Assembly: GCA_025997615.1 (NCBI GenBank)
Contig: BNUV01000121.1
Location: forward strand, 1 to 5,882
Length of the DNA stretch: 5,882 nt
Reading direction: 5' to 3'
Source of the DNA: Spirochaetia bacterium
GTDB lineage: Bacteria > Spirochaetota > Spirochaetia > Treponematales > Breznakiellaceae
Under the pieces are notes generated by a model, which saw nothing but the letters and a program-made list of their open reading frames with translations, was not told the DNA's origin and searched no databases. Shown here one piece after another: positions 1 to 4,774 of this stretch. A program made the translations under genes and the position numbers. Every line of letters starts with the position of its first letter. Positions within the stretch are counted from its first letter, which is position 1.

Positions 1-863
1 TTACACCCATCGAAGGCCTTTATCTTGGTGCGATGATCCAGGATCTTTCCGGTGCGGGAATTAGTGGAGGTCTTGGTGGCAACAAAGCGGAAGACGTTTT
101 CCAGAAGGCTCAGATAGCGGTCGGTTATACCATCGAAGGTGTCGGTCTGGTACGGGCGCAGTTCGTTGGCAATACCGGCAAAGTAACTGGACCGGATGCA
201 CCGGATGCTAGTAAATTTTGGAAACTGACACCTCCTACTACTCCTCCTACTCCTACTCCTGTTCCTGCCACCTGGACATTTGATACGGCGGCCTATACTG
301 CGGCTCTGGTGGCGTATGGTGATGCGGAGCCTACATCAAATGCACGGCGGATTGAGTTAGCCTTTGCCTACACCGGCATGGAAGGACTTACCCTGGATAT
401 CGGCGGCAAGTATTACCTGCCGATTGAAGAAGGGACAGGGGCAGCAAAAGTTACCTATCAGGATCCCATAGTGATAGCCCTCGGCGCCTCGTTTGATTCC
501 GGTGACATTTCCATCGTAGGCCGCATTGATACTCAAATCGGCGGAGGTGTGAAAATTGGTGATGATGATTCAATCGACTACGGGTTTGGACTTAACGCCC
601 ATGTTACCCCTGCATATAAGCTGAGCGACACCGTATCCGTCATCGCCGATATCGGTCTTGGACTCTCACCGGAAGTAAAGACAACTTTTGGGTCCACTAC
701 CACCACTGTGGATTCGGAAATTGTTTTCGGCGCCGGTCTCTTTGCAAAAATGGGCCTGGGCAATGGCGACATTTCCAGCGGTCTTGCCTTCCAGTTCCCC
801 ACCGAGGGCAACGGCAAAAATTTCCTGTTCTCCATTCCTGTCATCCTTACCTATAGCTTCTAA
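1..863 (+). CDS. Predicted outer-membrane beta-barrel protein, paralog 1 (5' end cut by window)
   Basis: The reading frame is open from the left edge (TPIEGLYLGA precedes the first internal Met at 33) and ends at TAA 861-863, so about 287 residues of a longer protein are visible. The same stretch exists in paralog 3 (TPVEGLFIGAMVKDLAGAG), which shows that Met33 is not the true start. Shared family blocks are VGLVRAQFVG, IELAFAYTGMEGLTLDIG and IVIALGA. Alternating hydrophobic and polar strands, abundant Gly/Asp turns and a final segment IPVILTYSF ending in Phe fit a transmembrane beta-barrel with a BAM-type C-terminal signal. The role is therefore inferred as a surface or porin-like protein in the outer membrane; no substrate can be read from the sequence. 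Between VRAQFVG and RRIELAF lies a variable loop (about 174-338) carrying a Pro/Thr-rich tract that the other paralogs lack. Transcription likely ends at the terminator 31 bases downstream. I do not recognise a named family. Confidence 0.82.
   Translation, partial: TPIEGLYLGAMIQDLSGAGISGGLGGNKAEDVFQKAQIAVGYTIEGVGLVRAQFVGNTGKVTGPDAPDASKFWKLTPPTTPPTPTPVPATWTFDTAAYTAALVAYGDAEPTSNARRIELAFAYTGMEGLTLDIGGKYYLPIEEGTGAAKVTYQDPIVIALGASFDSGDISIVGRIDTQIGGGVKIGDDDSIDYGFGLNAHVTPAYKLSDTVSVIADIGLGLSPEVKTTFGSTTTTVDSEIVFGAGLFAKMGLGNGDISSGLAFQFPTEGNGKNFLFSIPVILTYSF
228..266 (+). repeat. CCT/ACT codon microsatellite encoding a Pro/Thr tract
   Basis: Thirteen codons, almost all CCT (Pro) or ACT/ACA (Thr) with one GTT, encode TPPTTPPTPTPVP. 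The tract sits inside the variable loop of paralog 1. Paralogs 2 and 3 have shorter, non-repetitive loops at the same place. As the units are whole codons, slippage would change loop length without breaking the frame. Confidence 0.8.
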
Positions 864-893
864 TTCTGCGGTAATCTGTTAAGGATGTTTAAG

Positions 894-921
894 GGGCCAT
901 GCAAAAGCATGGCCCTTTTTT
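894..921 (+). terminator. Intrinsic terminator of paralog 1
   Basis: A perfect 9-bp stem, GGGCCATGC (894-902) with GCATGGCCC (907-915), has an AAAA loop and is followed by six T (916-921). It lies 31 bases after the stop codon of paralog 1, on the same strand. Confidence 0.92.
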
Positions 922-944
922 ATAAACGATTTCCGAAACCTCTG

Positions 945-960
945 AAACCCAGCCGGGTTT
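945..960 (-). terminator. Short hairpin between convergent genes, possible weak terminator
   Basis: AAACCC (945-950) pairs with GGGTTT (955-960) around a 4-base loop, 12 bases beyond the stop of the minus-strand HEPN gene. On the minus strand no T tract follows the stem; on the plus strand only two more T follow. It is the only hairpin close to the end of the HEPN gene, but its role as a terminator is weakly supported. Confidence 0.3.
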
Positions 961-972
961 TTATCGACTCCC

Positions 973-1374
973 TTATGCTATATTGATATTTTTTCTTATG
1001 TTCATTAACGGGTTTAGATTTTTTGTTTTTTCTACTGCGCTTAGAGAATAATTTACATCATTTTCATCTACTTCGTATTTATGCGGATAACGCACATCGT
1101 TACTAAATCTGTTTAAAATGCCGCATTCTGTTTTTATATCTTCAAAAACCTTATCCTTTTCAGCGCACAGTTTATTCAGATAGGCTAAATTATGTGTTTT
1201 TTCAGGTATAATATCATTCCATATCAGGTACCCTTTCAGATACTTTTCAACGGCTTGAGCGCAAAGATAACAAATAATTTCAAAATGCTTGCGGACTGAT
1301 TCATTTAGTATTTTTGCCGAATCAAAATCATCATCAGCTATGCTTAACCATTCAATTACATCCTCAGTGTGCAT
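973..1374 (-). CDS. HEPN-domain protein, probable toxin of a HEPN/MNT toxin-antitoxin pair
   Basis: The product is 133 residues, the usual size for a stand-alone HEPN protein. Family-typical features are the N-terminal helix VIEWLSIADDDFDSAKIL (6-23), the helix ICYLCAQAVEKYLKGYLI (34-51) matching the common AQQAVEKxLKA pattern, and the KTHNLAYL turn (59-66). A final helical part holds R89, R95-Y96-P97 and H98-K-Y100. HEPN toxins are typically RNases using R-X4-6-H; here R95 and H98 are only two residues apart and R89 is eight residues before H98, so the catalytic motif is atypical. The H-x-Y that MNT partners adenylylate in HepT systems is present. The start is set at ATG 1374, with AGGA (1384-1381) six bases upstream; it overlaps the end of the MNT gene by 11 bases, implying coupled translation. 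An upstream in-frame start (1443) would lie deep in the MNT gene. The gene is AT-rich compared with the surface-protein genes. The toxin role is inferred from family and layout. Confidence 0.88.
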   Translation of the reverse strand: MHTEDVIEWLSIADDDFDSAKILNESVRKHFEIICYLCAQAVEKYLKGYLIWNDIIPEKTHNLAYLNKLCAEKDKVFEDIKTECGILNRFSNDVRYPHKYEVDENDVNYSLSAVEKTKNLNPLMNIRKNINIA

Positions 1375-1684
1375 AAAGTATCCTGCCCTTTTCAACAATC
1401 GTTTCCTCAAGGATATTTTTTGTTTTTCTTGCATTAAACACACTTTCCCTGCTCAATAACAAATCAACAAAATATATATTCTTATCACCCAAATCTCCAA
1501 TTATTTTTCCATAAAGTTCTGATATATTTGATATATTATCCGGAATCACAATATATATATCTATGTCGCTTTTTTCTGTCGGCTTTCCGTATGCGTATGA
1601 ACCAAATAAATATACATATTTTGCCGACACATACTTGAGGATGGATTCCCTAATACTATCTATTTTCTCCAAAAAGTTATCCAT
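1364..1684 (-). CDS. MNT-type minimal nucleotidyltransferase, probable antitoxin partner of the HEPN gene
   Basis: The product is 106 residues. The canonical polymerase-beta nucleotidyltransferase signature GSX10DXD is intact: G28-S29, D40 and D42 (GSYAYGKPTEKSDIDIYIV). D74 in YFVDLLL is placed as the third metal-binding carboxylate. In the best-studied relatives (MntA of HepT-MntA) such an enzyme transfers AMP from ATP to a tyrosine of the HEPN toxin and so silences it; the same job is inferred here. The gene precedes and overlaps the HEPN gene by 11 bases, the usual order. I chose ATG 1684. A longer version starting at TTG 1723 (119 residues) is possible on paper, but that TTG is part of a -35 element (TTGACG) whose -10 lies at 1700-1695, so it would sit upstream of the transcript. 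With this promoter the leader would be only about four bases, and no Shine-Dalgarno is present before ATG 1684. The AT-rich base use suggests transfer. Confidence 0.88.
   Translation of the reverse strand: MDNFLEKIDSIRESILKYVSAKYVYLFGSYAYGKPTEKSDIDIYIVIPDNISNISELYGKIIGDLGDKNIYFVDLLLSRESVFNARKTKNILEETIVEKGRILYAH
1381..1384 (-). promoter_or_regulatory. Ribosome binding site of the HEPN gene
   Basis: AGGA on the minus strand, preceded by AAGGGC, lies six bases before ATG 1374 and inside the coding region of the MNT gene. It decides the HEPN start and is the clearest Shine-Dalgarno in the window. Confidence 0.65.
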
Positions 1685-1694
1685 ATTATCTTTT

Positions 1695-1723
1695 ATTATA
1701 TTGCCCCACTTTTTCCCCGTCAA
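1695..1723 (-). promoter_or_regulatory. Sigma70-type promoter of the MNT-HEPN operon
   Basis: On the minus strand TTGACG (1723-1718, five of six consensus bases) is followed after exactly 17 bases by TATAAT (1700-1695, perfect). The expected start of transcription is around 1690-1687, a few bases before ATG 1684, giving a nearly leaderless message. The GC-containing spacer (AAAAAGTGGGGC) stands out from the AT-rich surroundings. The element excludes the TTG at 1723 as a likely translation start. Confidence 0.75.
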
Positions 1724-1739
1724 GCATCATATCCCCGTC

Positions 1740-1808
1740 TTCTAAAATGAAGAAGATTCTCGTTGTTCTTTTGATCCTCGCTACGGCGGGGGGCCTTTTC
1801 GCCCAGGA
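1740..1808 (+). repeat. 69-base identical leader/signal-peptide repeat, copy 1
   Basis: Every base matches 4706-4774. The repeat runs from seven bases before the ATG (TTCTAAA) through the whole signal-peptide coding region to the second base of codon 21, where paralogs 2 and 3 start to diverge. Wobble positions are also identical, so selection on protein sequence alone does not explain it. Confidence 0.95.
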
Positions 1809-3060
1809 TGAGGGCGGAATTAAGATTGGCGCTTGGGGCCGCGCAGGCTGGGCGCCTTTGGTGATTCAGGGTAATCAGGATGTGGAAGGCGACCCCGGTG
1901 ATACCAAGAACTACGTGGGCGTAGGCTCCGGTCCGGGGTGGACGGAGGATTACCAGGCCCAGGTGGGCTTTTCGGTATCAGGCTCCGATGCGTCAGGCGT
2001 TATCGGATTCAATGTCGCTATCATTCCCAATGCCCCCGGTGGCTATTTGGCAATTAATGATAATACGGCCAATGCGTGGATAAAGCCCTTCGGCGATATT
2101 CTTACCCTCACCGGCGGTCTGTATCGGGTTGATGACCTTCGCGGTAAAATCGGCGGGGCGAACGAAAACTTTATCGTGGGATCAAAGACTGGCGGTGAAG
2201 ACACGATTTTCACCCGGTTTGAATCCGACTTATTTGGTTTCCACTTAAAGCTCGTCCCCATTGAAGCCCTCCAGATTCACGTTTCTTTGGGTGAAAATAT
2301 GCCTTATGGCGGTGATGTACCCCAGGACAAGAACGCCGTTGGCGATATTCTCTCCACCGGGCAGTACGGTATTGGTTATACCATTGACGGTATCGGCTTT
2401 GCCCGCGCCCAGTTCATCGGCGGGAAATACGGCAAAGACGGTTTCGAGTTCGGTACTGGCTATGTAGTTCCGAATGCTGTGAAAGCTTACAACCAGTTCC
2501 AGCTCGCCTTTAACGTTACCGCAGTGGAAGGGTTGAACCTTGATATCGGCGCGACAATCCCGCTGAAGATTACCGCGAAAGAAATCGAGGATACAGGGAC
2601 TTATTATGGCACATTAGGCAAAGATGATTACGTTCAGGCGCCTATCGTCATCGCCGCTGGTGCAAACTATACCGCTGCCGACCTCGGGGTTTATTTCTAC
2701 GCGGACGCCGAAATTGGCGGAAAGAGTGAAATCAGCGGAGTTGAAGCAGAATCTGGTGTCAAGATTGATGTAACGGTTGAACCCTCCTACAGCCTCGGCG
2801 ACATCGGTAAAGTAATTGCTGATATTTCCTTTGGGTTTGTCGGCAATTCAAAAGCCGGCGGCACTGAAGTGAAAAATGGACACATGGACCTTGGTCTCGG
2901 TGCCTCATACCACAAATCTGTTGGCGGCGGTAACTTCTCCATCGGTCTTGCCACCACCATCCCATTGGGCGGCGACGGCTACGACGGCGATCTCAACAAA
3001 GTTGCCAAAGCGCAAGCTTTCAAACTGGCTGTACCCATCATCTGGACCTACAGTCTGTAA
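1747..3060 (+). CDS. Predicted outer-membrane beta-barrel protein, paralog 2 (complete)
   Basis: The product is 437 residues. Residues 1-19 form a signal peptide: MKK, hydrophobic core ILVVLLILATAGG, cleavage site LFA-Q. There is no lipobox cysteine, so signal peptidase I export is expected. Family blocks shared with the other paralogs are AWIKPF (110-115), LRGKIGG (131-137), GGEDTIFTRF (149-158), GIGFARAQFIGG (215-226), FQLAFNVTAVEGLNLDIG (251-268) and APIVIAAGA (298-306). The end, FKLAVPIIWTYSL, looks like a barrel-closing strand. A surface or porin-like role in the outer membrane is inferred; no substrate is evident. The ATG at 1747 starts the classic signal peptide and is preceded by CTTCTAAA without a Shine-Dalgarno sequence. 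The MNT gene is divergent, and its ATG (1684) is only 62 bases away, so any promoter of this gene must overlap the MNT promoter or its 5' coding region. GC content is far higher than in that module. Confidence 0.9.
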   Translation: MKKILVVLLILATAGGLFAQDEGGIKIGAWGRAGWAPLVIQGNQDVEGDPGDTKNYVGVGSGPGWTEDYQAQVGFSVSGSDASGVIGFNVAIIPNAPGGYLAINDNTANAWIKPFGDILTLTGGLYRVDDLRGKIGGANENFIVGSKTGGEDTIFTRFESDLFGFHLKLVPIEALQIHVSLGENMPYGGDVPQDKNAVGDILSTGQYGIGYTIDGIGFARAQFIGGKYGKDGFEFGTGYVVPNAVKAYNQFQLAFNVTAVEGLNLDIGATIPLKITAKEIEDTGTYYGTLGKDDYVQAPIVIAAGANYTAADLGVYFYADAEIGGKSEISGVEAESGVKIDVTVEPSYSLGDIGKVIADISFGFVGNSKAGGTEVKNGHMDLGLGASYHKSVGGGNFSIGLATTIPLGGDGYDGDLNKVAKAQAFKLAVPIIWTYSL

Positions 3061-3143
3061 GAACCCCTGGGTTCTCACGTTCTAGCATCCGGGCCGGTTC
3101 TCCGGTCCGGATAAAGAAGGCCGTCCGTTGGGACGGCCTTCTT
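3061..3143 (+). terminator. Series of hairpins ending in a terminator after paralog 2
   Basis: Directly after the stop codon, GAACCC (3061-3066) can pair with GGGTTC (3069-3074). Then CCGGGCCGG (3089-3097) pairs with CCGGTCCGG (3102-3110) with one G-U pair and a TTCT loop. Last, AAGAAGGCCGTCC (3114-3126) pairs perfectly over 13 bp with GGACGGCCTTCTT (3131-3143), loop GTTG. The last stem has A-rich and T-rich feet, so it could terminate in both directions, though its T tract is interrupted by C. Confidence 0.65.
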
Positions 3144-3191
3144 ATCATATACACTACCCAACATCTCTCCAACACGATAGACTGAGCGATG
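3089..3191 (+). repeat. Imperfect direct repeat (hairpin-leader-ATG), copy A, upstream of the orphan nuclease gene
   Basis: This copy aligns with 3550-3637. Common blocks in the same order are CCGGGC, GGTCCGG, ACGGCCTT, ACACT, ACCCAA then C/T-ATC, GATA and ATGGA. Copy A carries an extra hairpin arm missing from copy B. From ACCCAA (3156) to the ATG (3189) is 33 bases, against 34 in copy B. The bases TAGACT (3178-3183) lie five bases before the ATG, in the position of a -10 element for a leaderless message. The repeat was found by eye and is degenerate. Confidence 0.55.
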
Positions 3192-3545
3192 GACAGACTT
3201 CGGCAGGATAACGCAAAAAATGCCAAAGATGCTGCGGATCGTTTTTTCCCCGAGGAAAAATGGATCGAGGTCGAGACCGGCATATATCTTTCCCCCCGCA
3301 GGCCTATTGGGGAGAAAATAAACTATAAAAACGAAATAAGAGACGCCCAAATATTACGCGATTGGGGATGCGCGGTTTACCTTGCGCCTGAAAGCAGAAG
3401 TGAGCCGGGAGCGAAATATGATGCTATCGTAAATGGGCTTAAATTTGAGTTCAAAAATGTAGGCGGGAACGCAAATACTCTTGAGCATCAATTCTTACGG
3501 TCAAGAGGACAGGCTGTGGATGACCTGAAGATTCCGGGGCAATAA
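3189..3545 (+). CDS. Orphan small protein with a PD-(D/E)XK-like nuclease core, resembling polymorphic-toxin tips
   Basis: The product is 118 residues with no signal peptide or membrane segment. The core pattern is a helix with E49 (NEIRDAQILRDWG), a strand CAVYLAPES (61-69), D78 in KYDAIV, and E87-F-K89 in LKFEFKNV. After this come GGNANTLEHQFLRSRGQA. The order E...D-X8-E-x-K followed by a short helix is that of PD-(D/E)XK nucleases, and the wording recalls CdiA C-terminal tRNases and similar domains at the ends of phage head proteins. Nuclease activity on RNA or DNA is inferred. In such proteins a further strand usually follows the QA helix; here the chain ends at DLKIPGQ, so it may be truncated. 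An in-frame TGA lies just before the ATG (3183-3185), so the start cannot move upstream. There is no Shine-Dalgarno. No immunity gene is visible next to it. It may be a decaying toxin remnant or a small functional nuclease. Confidence 0.55.
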   Translation: MDRLRQDNAKNAKDAADRFFPEEKWIEVETGIYLSPRRPIGEKINYKNEIRDAQILRDWGCAVYLAPESRSEPGAKYDAIVNGLKFEFKNVGGNANTLEHQFLRSRGQAVDDLKIPGQ

Positions 3546-3547
3546 AA

Positions 3548-3587
3548 AACCGGGCACCAGGGGTCCGGTTATAGACGGCCTTTTTTT
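3548..3587 (+). terminator. Degenerate terminator between the orphan nuclease and Rpn genes
   Basis: AACCGG (3548-3553) pairs with CCGGTT (3565-3570), with ACC/GGT possible inside. The seven-T run (3581-3587) comes only after an eleven-base spacer (ATAGACGGCC region), so this is not a textbook terminator. It corresponds to the hairpin region of copy A with one stem arm lost. Confidence 0.35.
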
Positions 3588-3637
3588 GCGTAAACACTCT
3601 ACCCAATATCATCCGAATAAGATATATTTGAACTATG
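3550..3637 (+). repeat. Imperfect direct repeat (hairpin-leader-ATG), copy B, upstream of the Rpn gene
   Basis: This is the counterpart of 3089-3191. ACCCAA (3601-3606) is followed after 16 bases by TATATT (3623-3628); in copy A the same 16-base distance separates ACCCAA from TAGACT. TATATT is a -10-like hexamer only six bases before ATG 3635, so a start of transcription at or near the ATG is possible. No consensus -35 is seen; the conserved ACCCAA block occupies about that place. Confidence 0.55.
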
Positions 3638-4522
3638 GAACAGACGCCTCCGGCCGCACCCAAACCCGCAGACCGGCTCGACCCCCTCAACGATTACCTC
3701 TTTCTCAAAGTCATGGGGGAAAAAGGCGACGAGGAGCAGCTTCTCGGCTTTCTGAACGCCGTTCTCAAGAGCCCCCTTCGCGGAGGAGGCGCCGGGAAAG
3801 ACCGGCTTGTCTCTGTGGAAATCCTGGAAAACAAGACCTTTACCGCCGAAGTCATCGGGGACAAGTCCAGTATCCTGGACCTCAGGGCCGTGCTGGAAGA
3901 CGGCAGCCGGGTAAACATCGAGGTGCAGTTACGGAACCTGGGCAACATGGATCGCCGCAGTCTGTTTTACTGGAGCCGCGAGTACACCAAAAGTTTGGAA
4001 GCGGGGCAGGACTACGAGGAATTGCCGAACGTTGCGGCCATCAACATAGTTAATTTTGATTTTCTTCCCAGTGAAGATTTTCACACGACCTTTCATCTGT
4101 GGGAAGACCGGGATAAGGGGCTATTGCTGACCGATGCCCTGGAGATACACTTTCTGGAGATGCCGAAGTTCAAGGCACTGAAGAAGAAAGATATAAAGAA
4201 CAATGAATTGCACCGGTGGCTGGCATGGTTAGACCGGGACAGTCCGCGAGAGCTGGTGGAGGAGGTAGTGAAGATGGACAATGCAATAGGAAAGGCTGAA
4301 GAACGGGCTGCGTATGTATCAAGCGACAAGGAAGCGCTGAGGGCCTACGAGATGAGGCAGATGGCCCTTTCAGACTGGACCACCGCGAATAATCGCGCCC
4401 GTCGTGAGGGTATGAGGGAAGGGGTGATTGATGTTGCCCAAAAGCTGAAGGCAATGGGTATATCTATTTCTCAAATCGCTCAAGGCACTGGTTTGACCGA
4501 GGATCAGATTCGTAAATTGTGA
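3635..4522 (+). CDS. Rpn-family PD-(D/E)XK nuclease / putative transposase
   Basis: The product is 295 residues, a full-length size for this family (PDDEXK_2 type). The opening LDPLNDYLFLKVMGEKGDE (15-33) and LLGFLNAVL (36-44) are the usual N-terminal signature. The catalytic core is SILDLRAVLEDG with D82, then VNIEVQ with E96 and Q98 (the family has E-x-Q in place of E-x-K). Next comes RRSLFYWSREYTKSLEAGQDYEELPNVAAINIVNFDF (107-143), the conserved block after the active site. The C-terminus AQKLKAMGISISQIAQGTGLTEDQIRKL (268-295) is a helix-turn-helix-like tail common to these proteins. Relatives such as E. coli RpnA are DNA endonucleases that raise RecA-independent recombination; a similar DNA-cutting role is inferred. 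ATG 3635 gives a standard N-terminus, but no Shine-Dalgarno precedes it. It has its own terminator and looks monocistronic. No terminal inverted repeats of an insertion sequence were seen around it. Confidence 0.9.
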   Translation: MEQTPPAAPKPADRLDPLNDYLFLKVMGEKGDEEQLLGFLNAVLKSPLRGGGAGKDRLVSVEILENKTFTAEVIGDKSSILDLRAVLEDGSRVNIEVQLRNLGNMDRRSLFYWSREYTKSLEAGQDYEELPNVAAINIVNFDFLPSEDFHTTFHLWEDRDKGLLLTDALEIHFLEMPKFKALKKKDIKNNELHRWLAWLDRDSPRELVEEVVKMDNAIGKAEERAAYVSSDKEALRAYEMRQMALSDWTTANNRARREGMREGVIDVAQKLKAMGISISQIAQGTGLTEDQIRKL

Positions 4523-4561
4523 TTGAGTGATCCGCTCCCGCTATAGCTTCTTATCTATGCT

Positions 4562-4592
4562 AAGAGCCGCGCGAAAAGCCCGGCTCTTTTTT
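4562..4592 (+). terminator. Intrinsic terminator of the Rpn gene
   Basis: AAGAGCCG (4562-4569) pairs perfectly with CGGCTCTT (4581-4588), and the T run 4587-4592 follows. It lies 39 bases after the stop codon. Confidence 0.88.
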
Positions 4593-4712
4593 ATTGTGCG
4601 GTTAAGAATTAATTTCAAAAATCGTGCTGAATCACGCGCAAGATAACATCCTGTATACACTTTCGCTAATCATATAAAACATTAAATGGCAGCTTACAAC
4701 TATCTTTCTAAA
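4593..4712 (+). promoter_or_regulatory. Upstream region of outer-membrane paralog 3
   Basis: This 120-base AT-rich stretch separates the Rpn terminator from ATG 4713 and should hold the promoter of paralog 3. Candidate -10 hexamers are TATACA (4654-4659), TATAAA (4673-4678) and TATCTT (4701-4706); none has a good -35 at 16-18 bases. CGTG (4623-4626) and CACG (4633-4636) form a small inverted repeat. No ribosome binding site is seen before either ATG 4686 or ATG 4713. Confidence 0.35.
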
Positions 4713-4774
4713 ATGAAGAAGATTCTCGTTGTTCTTTTGATCCTCGCTACGGCGGGGGGCCTTTTCGCCCAGGA
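4706..4774 (+). repeat. 69-base identical leader/signal-peptide repeat, copy 2
   Basis: This copy is identical to 1740-1808. It starts seven bases before ATG 4713 and ends within codon 21. Outside it, the upstream regions of paralogs 2 and 3 show no clear similarity. Confidence 0.95.

Noticed and set aside
1375..1443. Upstream extension of the HEPN gene to an ATG at 1443
   Set aside because: The added 23 residues overlap the MNT coding region and are not HEPN-like. ATG 1374 has AGGA at six bases and starts the family-typical helix.
1563..1745. Plus-strand open frame of 60 codons before paralog 2
   Set aside because: It is antisense to the MNT gene, which has the intact GSX10DXD motif, and has no motif or ribosome binding site of its own.
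3586..4053. Plus-strand frame of 155 codons overlapping the Rpn gene
   Set aside because: It is an Arg/Pro-rich out-of-frame shadow of the Rpn gene, typical of GC-rich coding DNA.
3546..4600. Complete insertion sequence around the Rpn gene
   Set aside because: No terminal inverted repeats or target-site duplications were found around it; the terminators and leader are those of an ordinary gene, although this family is often labelled transposase.
4623..4636. CGTG/CACG inverted repeat as an operator of paralog 3
   Set aside because: Four-base arms are expected by chance in 120 bases, and the position relative to any promoter is unknown.
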